From NCBI RefSeq assembly GCF_007754425.1, contig NZ_CP037452.1, positions 4,935,164-4,999,163 of the forward strand: a stretch of 64,000 nt of DNA. The letters are read 5' to 3'. Source of the DNA: Gimesia fumaroli (GTDB lineage Bacteria > Planctomycetota > Planctomycetia > Planctomycetales > Planctomycetaceae). This document shows, piece by piece, positions 25,511-35,253 of this stretch (position 1 is the stretch's first letter; each line of letters opens with the position of its first letter). A program made the translations under genes and the position numbers. The notes below the pieces were generated by a model. The model saw nothing but the letters and a program-made list of their open reading frames with translations. It had not been told where the DNA came from and made no database searches.

Positions 25511-28500
25511 ATGCGGAATTCGACAAGCGCGCTCATACTGTTGGTCGGTATCCTGTTACCCGTTTCTCTCTCTGCGGCAGAAAAGAAACCAGCCCTTCCA
25601 CCCGATCATGCGAAACGCATGCAACAGGGACTGGAGCTCTTCAAAAAAGAAGTGCGGCCGCTGTTAGTTGAAAAATGTCTGAAATGTCATGGCGGCAAAT
25701 CGGTCAAAGGGGACTTCGATCTTTCCAACCGCAAATTCCTGCTCGACAGTGGCATGATCGAAAAGACGGGGAAAGCGAGCTACCTGATGGCGCTGGTTGA
25801 GCACCGCGAAGAACCCAATATGCCGCTCAAGGAAAAGAAACTCTCGGAGAAGGAAATCGCCAATCTGTCCAAGTGGATTGATCTGGGCGCCCCTTATGAC
25901 AAACCTCTTGCAACATCGGATAAAGCGGACTCAGGTAAACTGGTCGTCACAGACGACGACCGTAAATTCTGGTCATTTCAACCTCTGAGCTCTCCTTCCG
26001 TCCCGAAAGTCAAAAATCAAAGCTGGCGTCAGAATGACATCGATTCTTTTATTCTGGCAAAGCAGGAAGAAAAAGGACTGACGCCGAACGATCCCGTCAG
26101 CAAGCGGTCCTATATCCGCCGCGCGTATTTCGATTTGATTGGCCTCCCCCCGACTCCGGCCGAAGTTGATGAATTTCTTGCCGACCAGTCCCCCGATGCT
26201 TATGAAAATCTGATTGACCGGTTACTGGCCAGCCCCCGTTACGGCGAACGCTGGGCCCGGCACTGGCTGGACATCGCCCGCTTTGCAGAGAGTCATGGCT
26301 TTGAACACGACTACGATCGCAACTTTGCCTATCACTATCGGGACTTTGTCATCAAAGCGTTGAACCAGGATATGCCCTACGATCAATTTGTAAAATGGCA
26401 GTTGGCCGGAGATGAGATCGCCCCCGATGATCCGCTGGCTCTGATGGCAACCGGATTCCTCGGCGCAGGCGTGTTCCCCACACAGATCACCGCCAACGAA
26501 GTCGAGCGTACCCGCTATGATGCACTCGACGACATGTTGAATACGACCGGCCTGGCGATGCTGGGACTGAGCGTGGGATGTGCGCGGTGTCACGATCACA
26601 AGTTTGATCCGATTGGCAGCGAAGACTATTACCGCATGCTGTCCACATTCACAACGACCGTCCGCACGGAAATCGAAATCGATCTGGACCCCGAAAAATA
26701 CAAACAGGACAAAGCCAAATTTGATCAGGCACACGCACCGCTGGTCAAAGCATTACAGGAATATGAAACCAGCCAGATCAAACCGAAGTTTGCTGACTGG
26801 CTGAAACAGGGAAAGGTTGATGCGTCGCAACTTGATGAATGGATTGTGCCCCACGTTATGAGCCACAGTTCAAAAGGGAAAGCCCGTTTCGAAACACTGG
26901 AAGATGGTTCGGTGCTGGTTAGTGGCCCCAATATCAATCAGGATCAGTACACGTTTAAGCTGCGAACCAATGTCACGCCGATCCGTTCGATTCGTCTCGA
27001 AACGTTAAGCCATCGCTCTTTACCGAAACAGGGGCCGGGCCGGGCCGTGAACGGTAACTTCTCTCTCACCGCATTTAAAGTCAAAGCGAAATCTGTTACA
27101 GAGAAAAAAGGAGCCGCGAAAGACGTTAAACTGACCAACGCCCGGGCGACGCATGAGCAGAACAAGACCACTCTCTCAGCCGCGAGTGCCATTGACGGAC
27201 AATACGGTTCCGGTTGGGCCGTCGATTTTGGAGGCATCGGGAAAGATCAGGCAATTGTGTTCGACCTGGAAACACCTCTGGAAATAGAAGGTGAGACCGA
27301 GCTGACCATTACCATGTCGTTCACAAACAATGTGAATCACAGCATCGGTCGCCCGCGTTTTTCGGTGAGCAACTCAAGTTCTCCTTCCATCAAAACAGGA
27401 GCCGGCAGTCCCGAGCAACTTTCACAGGCCCTGCAATTAGTAGAACAGGGGCACCCGGAAAAACTAACTGACGCTCAGAAACAGATTCTCGAACGCCGCT
27501 TTCGTGAGCAAGATTCCCAATGGGTCGCCTTGTCTACAAAAGTCAATCAGCATCTCAAAACGGAACCTCAGCCGGCTTTGACGAAAGTCATGATCTGCAG
27601 CGAAGGACCGGACATCAAACCGGTGCGGCATCATACGCAAGGCAAAGATTTCTTTGACGAAACGTATTTTCTTACTCGCGGAGACACGGAGCAAAAAGGG
27701 GACGTTGCCCAACAAGGCTTCCTGCAGGTATTGATGCGTGCTCCCCAACAGGAAAAAGCGTGGATCGAAGCCCCTCCCAAATCGGCGACGACCTCGTACC
27801 GCCGCACGTCACTGGCGAACTGGATGACAGACACCAAACAGGGTGCGGGTGCATTACTGGCCCGTGTGATGGTCAACCGGGTCTGGCAGCACCATATCGG
27901 CAGTGGAATTGTCGCGACTCCCAACGACTTCGGCCTGCAGGGAGAGCGACCGACTCATCCGGAACTGCTCGATTATTTAGCCAATCAGCTCATTCAGCAC
28001 GGCTGGCATCTGAAACCGTTACATAAGCAGATCATGCTGAGTGCGACCTACCGGCAGTCCACCGACTTCGATGAGGAAAAATCAAAACTGGATCCGGAAA
28101 ACAGGCTGCACTGGCGCCGTTCGCCTCAGAGACTGGAAGGGGAAGCCATTCGCGATTCGATTCTCTACATTGGCAATCGGCTTGATACAACGATGTACGG
28201 GCCGGGAACTCTGCAGCAAGACAGCCAGCGTCGCAGCATCTATTTCAAAATCAAACGCAGCAAACTTATTCCCATGATGCAGCTGTTTGATGCCCCCGAA
28301 GCGTTAGTCAGCATCGGGCAGCGTTCCAGCACCACGATTGCACCGCAGGCACTGCTGTTCATGAATGCCAAATTCATTCGTGAAAGTGCCAGGTCATTTG
28401 CAAAACGAGTTCAAAAGCAGCATCCGGATTCCCTGGAGAAATCGATTGAAGCCGCCTATCAAATCGCTCTGGGACGTGCTCCCAGTGCTAATGAATCCGC

Positions 28501-28633
28501 GGTTTCACTGGCGTTCATTCAACAACATCAAAAGTCATATACAGCCGAAAAGCTGCCTGAGCCAACCTTGCTGGCGCTGACCGATTTCACACACGCGTTA
28601 TTAAGCACCAACGAATTTGTATACCCAAACTGA
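25511..28633 (+). CDS. PSD1 cytochrome-c-like / DUF1549 / DUF1553 secreted protein
   Basis: The ATG at 25511 has GAGG five bases upstream; a TTG one codon earlier is less likely. The 1040 residues open with a signal peptide ending near SLSAAE. A heme c motif CLKCHGG at 56-62 lies in the planctomycete-type cytochrome domain. DUF1549 (about 165-370) ends with the hallmark CARCHDHKFDPIGSEDYY near 357-374. A carbohydrate-binding-like beta region lies in the middle, and DUF1553 (about 755-1020) closes the protein. Such proteins are made with DUF1501 partners, as here, 68 bp downstream. A role in extracytoplasmic oxidation or breakdown of complex substrates is assumed but unproven. Confidence 0.93.
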   Translation: MRNSTSALILLVGILLPVSLSAAEKKPALPPDHAKRMQQGLELFKKEVRPLLVEKCLKCHGGKSVKGDFDLSNRKFLLDSGMIEKTGKASYLMALVEHREEPNMPLKEKKLSEKEIANLSKWIDLGAPYDKPLATSDKADSGKLVVTDDDRKFWSFQPLSSPSVPKVKNQSWRQNDIDSFILAKQEEKGLTPNDPVSKRSYIRRAYFDLIGLPPTPAEVDEFLADQSPDAYENLIDRLLASPRYGERWARHWLDIARFAESHGFEHDYDRNFAYHYRDFVIKALNQDMPYDQFVKWQLAGDEIAPDDPLALMATGFLGAGVFPTQITANEVERTRYDALDDMLNTTGLAMLGLSVGCARCHDHKFDPIGSEDYYRMLSTFTTTVRTEIEIDLDPEKYKQDKAKFDQAHAPLVKALQEYETSQIKPKFADWLKQGKVDASQLDEWIVPHVMSHSSKGKARFETLEDGSVLVSGPNINQDQYTFKLRTNVTPIRSIRLETLSHRSLPKQGPGRAVNGNFSLTAFKVKAKSVTEKKGAAKDVKLTNARATHEQNKTTLSAASAIDGQYGSGWAVDFGGIGKDQAIVFDLETPLEIEGETELTITMSFTNNVNHSIGRPRFSVSNSSSPSIKTGAGSPEQLSQALQLVEQGHPEKLTDAQKQILERRFREQDSQWVALSTKVNQHLKTEPQPALTKVMICSEGPDIKPVRHHTQGKDFFDETYFLTRGDTEQKGDVAQQGFLQVLMRAPQQEKAWIEAPPKSATTSYRRTSLANWMTDTKQGAGALLARVMVNRVWQHHIGSGIVATPNDFGLQGERPTHPELLDYLANQLIQHGWHLKPLHKQIMLSATYRQSTDFDEEKSKLDPENRLHWRRSPQRLEGEAIRDSILYIGNRLDTTMYGPGTLQQDSQRRSIYFKIKRSKLIPMMQLFDAPEALVSIGQRSSTTIAPQALLFMNAKFIRESARSFAKRVQKQHPDSLEKSIEAAYQIALGRAPSANESAVSLAFIQQHQKSYTAEKLPEPTLLALTDFTHALLSTNEFVYPN

Positions 28634-28701
28634 TACCAATATTTGAATCCAAAGCATAACAACAAAATAAATCGCCCAACATTTTTCATTGGGGAAGTAA
28701 A

Positions 28702-30189
28702 ATGACACAATCTTATTCAGAACTACCGGCAATCTCCTTGAACCAACTCCTGGCACGACGGCAGTTACTCAAACGAGCCGGCGGGGGCTTGGGTACGCTG
28801 GGTCTGCTCAGCCTGTTAAAACAGGAAGGCATGCTGGAATCCGCCGATGCTGCTCCATCAATCAAAGCCACCAATCCCCTGGCGCCGAAGCCGACTCACA
28901 TGCCGGCAAAAGCGAAAGCCGTCATCTGGCTGTTTATTAACGGCGGTCCCAGCCACGTCGATACCTGGGACTACAAACCAGAACTCGAAAAACGGGATGG
29001 CGTCGCACTGGAAGGCTTCGATAATAAAACCGGGTTCTTCCAGAATGCCGTCGGGCCTTTGATGAAAAGTCCGTTTAAATTTAAACAGCATGGCGAATCA
29101 GGGAAATGGGTTTCTGATATCTTCCCCAACCTCTCGCAGCACGTGGACAAAATGGCGTTTATCCATTCCGGTCATACGGAATCGAACAATCACAGCCCCG
29201 CGTTATTCATGATGAATTGCGGTGTTCCCAAAATGGGTCACCCCTGTGTTGGTTCGTGGGTGACATATGGCTTAGGTTCCGAAAGCAACAGCCTGCCGGC
29301 CTTCGTTGTGATGTCGGACCCGCTCGGCAGAGGACTTCCCAAAGGACACAGCTTGAACTGGGGCGCCGGATTTCTTCCCAGTGTTTTCCAAGGCACTTAT
29401 TTACGTCCTACAGGCGAACCCATTGATAATCTGCAGCCCCCCTCCGTTCTGACAGAAAAAGGGCGACAACGTTCACAGCTTGACCTGCTCAAGTCTTTGA
29501 ATCGTCAACACCTACAGCAGAATGAAGGCGACCAGGAACTGGCCGCGCGAATTGAAAGTTTTGAGCTCGCTTATCGGATGCAGAGCGCTGCCCCGGAAGC
29601 ACTAGATATTTCGCGAGAGCCCAAACATCTGCAGGAACAATACGGCATTGGTACAAAAAAGTGTGAGCACTTCGCGAAACAATGCCTGATCGCTCGACGA
29701 ATGGTGGAGCGCGGCACCCGCTTCGTACAGATTTATTCAGGCGGTATGGAAAACCAGCGGAGTTGGGACGGACACTCGGATATCAAAGGCAATCACAGTG
29801 GATTCGCCGCGGAAACAGACCAACCGATCGCTGCTTTGCTGGCTGACCTGGAATCGCGCGGATTACTCAATGAAACGCTGGTGATCTGGGGCGGAGAATT
29901 TGGCCGCCTGCCGATCGCCCAGAAAGGAGCGACTCCCGGACGCGATCACAACCCGCATGCCTTCACCACCTGGATGGCAGGCGGCGGAGTGAAAGCGGGC
30001 ACCACCTATGGGGCCACCGATGAAATCGGCTTCAAAGCCGCCGAGGATAAGGTCCACGTGAATGACCTGCACGCCACCATCTTAAGACTGCTGGGAATGG
30101 ATCACGAAAAGCTGACCTATCTTTACAGCGGACGACGATTCCGGCTAACCGATGTCGGCGGACATGTGATCGATAAAATCATCGCTTAG
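28702..30189 (+). CDS. DUF1501 protein, Tat-exported, sulfatase-fold-like
   Basis: This 495-residue protein has a twin-arginine type leader (RRQLLKRAGGGLGTLGLLSLL, about residues 20-40). The DUF1501 entry is VIWLFINGGPSHVDTWDYKP, with the later blocks GHTESNNHSPALFMM, VIWGGEFGRLPIA and GRDHNPHAFTTWMAGGG. DUF1501 belongs to the alkaline-phosphatase/sulfatase superfamily by fold; metal-site residues (Asp, His) can be seen, but the enzymatic activity is unknown. It is the last gene of the sigma-FecR-DUF1549/1553-DUF1501 operon. Its stop codon overlaps the stop of the convergent AraC gene. Confidence 0.92.
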   Translation: MTQSYSELPAISLNQLLARRQLLKRAGGGLGTLGLLSLLKQEGMLESADAAPSIKATNPLAPKPTHMPAKAKAVIWLFINGGPSHVDTWDYKPELEKRDGVALEGFDNKTGFFQNAVGPLMKSPFKFKQHGESGKWVSDIFPNLSQHVDKMAFIHSGHTESNNHSPALFMMNCGVPKMGHPCVGSWVTYGLGSESNSLPAFVVMSDPLGRGLPKGHSLNWGAGFLPSVFQGTYLRPTGEPIDNLQPPSVLTEKGRQRSQLDLLKSLNRQHLQQNEGDQELAARIESFELAYRMQSAAPEALDISREPKHLQEQYGIGTKKCEHFAKQCLIARRMVERGTRFVQIYSGGMENQRSWDGHSDIKGNHSGFAAETDQPIAALLADLESRGLLNETLVIWGGEFGRLPIAQKGATPGRDHNPHAFTTWMAGGGVKAGTTYGATDEIGFKAAEDKVHVNDLHATILRLLGMDHEKLTYLYSGRRFRLTDVGGHVIDKIIA

Positions 30190-30947
30190 GAATCTGTTTC
30201 CGACTGTTTGAATCTGCGACGATACTCGGAAGGCGAAACACCCATCAGGTTTACAAACTGTTTGGTAAAATAGCTCTGATCATAAAAACCGGATTCGAGT
30301 GCGATTTCAGAAATCCTTTTTTCTGTCCGTGTCAACGACTGGCAGGCGGCGTTGATTCGCACACGCAAAATATATTTTTGTGGCGTGATCTGATACAGCT
30401 TTTTGAATTTACGATCCAACTGGCTGACGGATAAATAGATCAAATCGGCCAGATCCGAAATCTGTATCCGTTCATGATAATGTTCGAGAACATAGGCAAT
30501 GACTTTATCCAATTCCTGATAAGACTGGAATTCAGCACCCGCGACTTTAATATCACGTAAGACTCCCGCGACGCCGATTACCTTACCACCATCCCCGAAC
30601 AGAGGAATTTTACTACAGAGATACCATTTTAAGTTTCCACTTCGATCGGGAATTAGCCAGACCTGATTGGCGAGGGGAGCCGCCGATTCCATCACGCGTT
30701 GATCTTCAGCGACATATTGTTGCGCTAAATCTTTCGGATGAATATCAAAATCGGTCTTACCGATGATATCTTCTTCTCTGGGGATCGCGCGAACGTCCAT
30801 CCAGGTGCGACTGATTTTGATAAACCGGCCTTCAGAATCCTTCGCAAAGAAATACGCGTCCGGAATATAATTGAATAACTCTTCCAGATGGAGCTTGTTA
30901 TCCAGCCGTTTGATAAAATCGTTCCGAAATTGCTGCGAATCAGTCAT
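30186..30947 (-). CDS. PAS-AraC family transcriptional regulator
   Basis: This encodes 253 residues from the ATG at 30947; a TTG at 30962 would add five. A PAS domain of PAS-4 type occupies about 20-130 (NYIPDAYFFAKDSEGRFIKIS, VWLIPDRSGNLKWYLCSKIPL). An AraC DNA-binding domain with two helix-turn-helix units fills 145-248 (ISDLADLIYLSVSQLDRKFKKLY, then ISEIALESGFYDQSYFTKQF). PAS-AraC proteins respond to small molecules or redox cues. It is divergent from the second DUF1501 operon (201 bp between starts) and convergent with the first, so either could be its target; the divergent one is the better guess. Confidence 0.9.
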   Translation of the reverse strand: MTDSQQFRNDFIKRLDNKLHLEELFNYIPDAYFFAKDSEGRFIKISRTWMDVRAIPREEDIIGKTDFDIHPKDLAQQYVAEDQRVMESAAPLANQVWLIPDRSGNLKWYLCSKIPLFGDGGKVIGVAGVLRDIKVAGAEFQSYQELDKVIAYVLEHYHERIQISDLADLIYLSVSQLDRKFKKLYQITPQKYILRVRINAACQSLTRTEKRISEIALESGFYDQSYFTKQFVNLMGVSPSEYRRRFKQSETDS

Positions 30948-31148
30948 GCGTAAATAATACAAATTTATGCGTGTTTTCTACAAGACGACGTTGATCTGGC
31001 CGTCTACTATATGCAAAAATAAACGAATAAGGAATTTCTTGCGCATCATCGAAATCGATGCTTTTGAATTCTTTCTTCGGAATCACACTACAGAATCGAC
31101 TTTAAACCGTCTGATTCTGTTTTTAAATTTAATATCTTGGGGTGCATT
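30948..31148. promoter_or_regulatory. divergent promoter region, PAS-AraC regulator and DUF1501 operon
   Basis: This 201-bp region lies between divergent starts. A short inverted repeat catcg-aaat-cgatg occurs at 31047-31060, which may be part of an operator. No other clear promoter elements can be assigned by eye. Confidence 0.4.
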
Positions 31149-32525
31149 ATGCTGAAGTTTACTGGTCAGGGCACAGCACATACCTGTAGCGGAGTTACAC
31201 GCAGAGACTTCCTGCAAGTCGGCACACTGGGTGCGATGGGACTTTCTCTCCCCCAATATCTGGAAGCCAAAGACCAGGGGCTGGTCGACAAAAAGAACGA
31301 TAACCGGTCGGCAATCATGATCTTCAATCTGGGTGCCCCCAGCCAGTTGGATACCTTCGATATGAAACCGGATGCCCCGGCGGAAATCCGAGGCCCTTTC
31401 AAACCAATTGACACCGCATCCCCTGACATCAATATTTCTGAAATTCTGCCTCTGCATGCGAAAGTTGCTGATAAATTTTCGCTGGTCCGTTCCTGTTACC
31501 ATAACGCCGCCGCCGTCCATGATGCTGGCTGGCAGATGATGCAGACCGGTCGCCTGTTTACCGGCGGAGTCAATACCCCGCATATCGGTTCTGTCGTTGA
31601 TTATCTCCGTGGCCGTAAAACCGATCTCCCTGCGAATGTGGTTCTGCCTGAAACCATGGGCCGGGGTGGCGGAAATCTTCCCAATGGTCAAGCAGGTGGC
31701 TTTCTGGGAAAAGCCCATGATCCATTCGCCTTGATGGCAGACCCGTCTAAGCCCAACTTCAAGGTTCCCGACATGCTGCCTCCCAAAGAGATCGGCACGG
31801 CCCGTCTGGAACGTCGCAAGAAAATCCGTGATGTTGTGGATAATACAATCGACTATTTTGAATCTACCGAAGACGCCAAGCTGCTGAACGGAAATTTCCA
31901 TTCCGCCTACCGTCTGATGACCAGTAAAGAAGCGCGCGAAGCATTTGATCTGGCTAAAGAACCGAACAAGGTCCGGGAACGGTACGGCATGAACCGTTTC
32001 GGTCAGTGCTGTCTGCTGGCCCGTCGGCTGGTAGAATCGGGCGTGCGTTTTGTGACTATCAATACATTCCTGACAGTCTTCAACGAAGTCACCTGGGACA
32101 TTCACGGTTCCAAGCCCTTCACTTCCATTGAAGGCATGAAAAATATTGTGGCTCCGATGTATGATCAGGCCTATAGCGCATTGATTGAAGATCTTTATGA
32201 TCGAGGCATGCTGGACGAAACACTGGTCTGCAACGTGGCTGAGTTTGGTCGCACCCCGAAAGTCAATCCCGCCGGTGGGCGAGATCACTGGCCTCAATGT
32301 TTCACCACCTACTTTGCCGGTGGCGGCGTGCAAGGCGGACGTGTTGTCGGCAGCAGTGACCCGATCGGTGGTGTTCCCGCAGATCATCCTGTTTCTCCCG
32401 GTGATCTGGCAGCAACCGTTTATCATAGCCTCGGCTTCGATTTGCATACTGTGCTGCCCGGTCCTTCAGGCCGCCCCTTCCCACTGGTTGATGTGGGCAA
32501 GCATGAAATCCGCGAGCTGTTTTAG
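31149..32525 (+). CDS. DUF1501 protein, Tat-exported (second copy)
   Basis: I chose the ATG at 31149 (458 residues); a TTG at 31137 in frame is less likely. A twin-arginine motif VTRRDFLQVGTLGAMGLSLP lies at about 16-35. The DUF1501 core follows: AIMIFNLGAPSQLDTFDMKP, AAAVHDAGWQMMQTGR, VCNVAEFGRTPKV and GRDHWPQCFTTYFAGGG. It has only limited similarity to the 28702-30189 protein, so the two represent different subfamilies. It starts the three-gene rightward operon with a DUF1549/1553 protein and a WD40-cytochrome protein. Biochemical activity unknown. Confidence 0.92.
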   Translation: MLKFTGQGTAHTCSGVTRRDFLQVGTLGAMGLSLPQYLEAKDQGLVDKKNDNRSAIMIFNLGAPSQLDTFDMKPDAPAEIRGPFKPIDTASPDINISEILPLHAKVADKFSLVRSCYHNAAAVHDAGWQMMQTGRLFTGGVNTPHIGSVVDYLRGRKTDLPANVVLPETMGRGGGNLPNGQAGGFLGKAHDPFALMADPSKPNFKVPDMLPPKEIGTARLERRKKIRDVVDNTIDYFESTEDAKLLNGNFHSAYRLMTSKEAREAFDLAKEPNKVRERYGMNRFGQCCLLARRLVESGVRFVTINTFLTVFNEVTWDIHGSKPFTSIEGMKNIVAPMYDQAYSALIEDLYDRGMLDETLVCNVAEFGRTPKVNPAGGRDHWPQCFTTYFAGGGVQGGRVVGSSDPIGGVPADHPVSPGDLAATVYHSLGFDLHTVLPGPSGRPFPLVDVGKHEIRELF

Positions 32526-32675
32526 CAACAGACCATCAGACCTGTTGAACGGCTGATGTTAATATAAATTACGATTTCACCAAATCGTACCGGGAGTCTG
32601 CCCCATACTCCTGTAAACACTCCCGTTACGTCATCACTCAAAGCAAACTATCCCTACTCCAAAGAGAAGTGCTCT

Positions 32676-35192
32676 ATGTTTCCTGCCAGACGAGTCACAC
32701 GTTTCACACTGTTTTTGATTCTGACCGGACTGCTAACGCCCGGCTTACACTCGGGCTCTCTCCGTGCTGCGGATGCTGTTGAGAAAACCGTCCTGCTTCC
32801 AGAAACGATTCACCTCTCCGGCAAAGAAGCACGGCATGGCGTTTCGGTTCAGAAAATCAACCAGGACAACGAAATTGCAGGGCCAGTCACGGCGGAATCC
32901 CAACTCGTCTCCAGCAATCCTGCGGTGGTTAAGATTGACAGTCAGACCGTTGTTCCCGTTGGGAATGGAACGGCGATCGTAACAGCAACGCTGGGAAAAT
33001 TGAAGACGAGCAGTCAGGTCACTGTTACAGGAATCGACAAACCGCATCAATGGAGTTTCCGTAACGATGTGCAGCCCGTCTTAACCAAAGCAGCCTGTAA
33101 TTCCGGTCCCTGCCATGGGGCCCTCGCCGGCAAAGGCGGTTTTCGTTTGTCATTGAAAGCCTATGATGTTAAGGGAGACTTTCATACCATCGTGAAACAG
33201 TCACGCGGACGCCGAATTGAACTGTCCGACCCGGCACGCAGCCTGTTTCTGATCAAACCGACGGGCGCTGTGCCTCACAAAGGGGGCGTGCGTTTCGAAA
33301 CCGATTCACCCGAATACCGTATTCTGTCGGAATGGATTGCGCAAGGTGCCCCTGCTCCCGCTGAAACCGATCCGGTCATCGAACGCCTGGAAGTCCTGCC
33401 GGCCCGCTCCATCCTGACGAAAGGCCAAACGCAAAACCTGCTCGTGCAGGCACACTATTCCGATCAGTCAGTACGCGATGTAACACAGTGGACCGCGTTT
33501 TCCTCGGTCAATGAAAGCGTGGCATCCGTTGACGCACTGGGAACAGTTAAAGTCACCGGTTTTGGAGAAGGGGCGATTGTCTGTAATTTCTCCAGTAAAA
33601 TCGCGATCTCCAAAATCACATCGCCTTACGAACAGAAAATCGATCCCGCACTGTATGCTCAGTCGCCGAAATACAACTTCATCGATGAGCTGGTGATTAA
33701 ACAATTAAAACGGTTAAACCTCCCCCCTTCTCCTCAATCGAATGACGCCGACTTTATCCGCAGAGCCTTCATCGACACCATCGGCACGCTACCCAAACCA
33801 GAAGAAGTGAAGGCGTTTGTTACCGACAACAGTTCCGAAAAACGAAATAAACTGATTGACCAACTACTGGATCGTCCGGAATTTGTAGACTACTGGACCT
33901 ACAAATGGTCGGATCTGCTACTGGTTAACGGAGCCCTCATTCGCCCTCAGGCTGTAAAAGCCTATCACGAATGGATTCACTCGCATGTGAAGCAGAATAC
34001 TCCCTGGGATCAGATGGTGCGTGAATTGATCACCGCGCAGGGAAGCAGTGTCGAAAACGGCGCTACCAATTTTTACGCGATCCACCAGGATCCGGAATCG
34101 ATGACCGAAAATGTCAGCCAGGCCTTTCTGGGGCTGGCAATCGGATGTGCGAAATGCCATAACCATCCGTTGGAGAAATGGACGAATAATCAATATTACG
34201 CGATGGCGAATTTCTTTTCTCGTGTTCGTGCCAAAGGTTGGGGTGGCAGTAAAAGTTCAGGCGATGGCATCCGGACCCTGTTCGTGGCGACCGAAGGAGA
34301 TCTGGTACAACCATTGACGGGCAAACCGCAGCCACCGACTCCACTGGATGGAACGCCGATTGACATCAATGCCCCGGAAGACCGCCGCGTTTATCTGGCC
34401 AACTGGCTGACTTCGAAAGAGAATCACTTATTCAGCCGTTCGATTACCAACCGGATCTGGGCTAACTTCTTCGGCGTAGGACTGGTCGAGTCTGTCGATG
34501 ACATGCGGGAATCAAACCCGGCCAGCAATGAAGAACTACTGGCGGCGACGTCTGATTATCTGGTTCAGCAGCAGTTTGATTTGAAAGCACTGATGAAAGC
34601 CATACTGCAATCAGCGGCTTACCAACGCAGCAGTCAGCCCCTACCGGAGAATAAAGATGAAAAGCGATTTTACTCGCGGTATTATCCCCGCCGCATGATG
34701 GCTGAGGTACTGCTCGATGCCATTTCGCAAGTCACCGATGTCCCCGACGAGTTCACAAAGTATTTTGAACCGAACCCGCAAAAAACGGACTTTTACCCCA
34801 AAGGGACCCGGGCGATTCAGCTATATGACTCCTCTGTGATCTCCTACTTCCTGAAAACCTTCGGGCGGAATGAGCGGATGATTACCTGTGAATGCGAACG
34901 GACGGAAGAACCCACAATGGTGCAAGTCCTGCACCTTTCGAACGGTGATACGATCAACAACAAGCTCAAAGCCAAAGAGAGTCGTGTTACGGAACTACTG
35001 GATGCCCAAAAATCAGACAAGGAATTGATTGCGGATATTTATATGCTCTGTCTGTCCCGCAAGCCGACGAAAAAAGAAGAAACCGAATTGACGAAACTGC
35101 TGGCAGAAACGCCGCAAGCAGAAAAACGCCAAGCTGTAGAAGATTTATTCTGGGGCATCCTGAGCAGCCGCGAGTTTCTGTTTAACCACTAA
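32676..35192 (+). CDS. Ig-like (Big) / DUF1549 / DUF1553 secreted protein
   Basis: This encodes 838 residues with a signal peptide ending near SLRAAD (residue 33). Two bacterial Ig-like regions (about 40-120 and 235-315, with VSSNPAVVKID and FSSVNESVASVDALGTVKVTG) flank a cytochrome-type segment. Its cysteine motif, CNSGPCHG at 141-148, has four residues between the cysteines where CxxCH has two. DUF1549 (about 345-555) includes CAKCHNHPLEKWTNNQYY near 491-508. DUF1553 (about 570-830) closes the protein. It is the middle gene of the DUF1501 and WD40-cytochrome operon, 150 bp after the first gene and 61 bp before the third. Role in the periplasm, substrate unknown. Confidence 0.92.
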   Translation: MFPARRVTRFTLFLILTGLLTPGLHSGSLRAADAVEKTVLLPETIHLSGKEARHGVSVQKINQDNEIAGPVTAESQLVSSNPAVVKIDSQTVVPVGNGTAIVTATLGKLKTSSQVTVTGIDKPHQWSFRNDVQPVLTKAACNSGPCHGALAGKGGFRLSLKAYDVKGDFHTIVKQSRGRRIELSDPARSLFLIKPTGAVPHKGGVRFETDSPEYRILSEWIAQGAPAPAETDPVIERLEVLPARSILTKGQTQNLLVQAHYSDQSVRDVTQWTAFSSVNESVASVDALGTVKVTGFGEGAIVCNFSSKIAISKITSPYEQKIDPALYAQSPKYNFIDELVIKQLKRLNLPPSPQSNDADFIRRAFIDTIGTLPKPEEVKAFVTDNSSEKRNKLIDQLLDRPEFVDYWTYKWSDLLLVNGALIRPQAVKAYHEWIHSHVKQNTPWDQMVRELITAQGSSVENGATNFYAIHQDPESMTENVSQAFLGLAIGCAKCHNHPLEKWTNNQYYAMANFFSRVRAKGWGGSKSSGDGIRTLFVATEGDLVQPLTGKPQPPTPLDGTPIDINAPEDRRVYLANWLTSKENHLFSRSITNRIWANFFGVGLVESVDDMRESNPASNEELLAATSDYLVQQQFDLKALMKAILQSAAYQRSSQPLPENKDEKRFYSRYYPRRMMAEVLLDAISQVTDVPDEFTKYFEPNPQKTDFYPKGTRAIQLYDSSVISYFLKTFGRNERMITCECERTEEPTMVQVLHLSNGDTINNKLKAKESRVTELLDAQKSDKELIADIYMLCLSRKPTKKEETELTKLLAETPQAEKRQAVEDLFWGILSSREFLFNH

Positions 35193-35253
35193 CGCTTTCA
35201 GACAGACTCATCAATTATCATACACACTTTATATAACTGACTTGAGGTCATCG

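Noticed and set aside
31083-32447. Leftward frame of 454 codons opposite the second DUF1501 gene
   Set aside because: It is an antisense shadow of a gene with clear family marks; its product has no recognisable features and no ribosome site.
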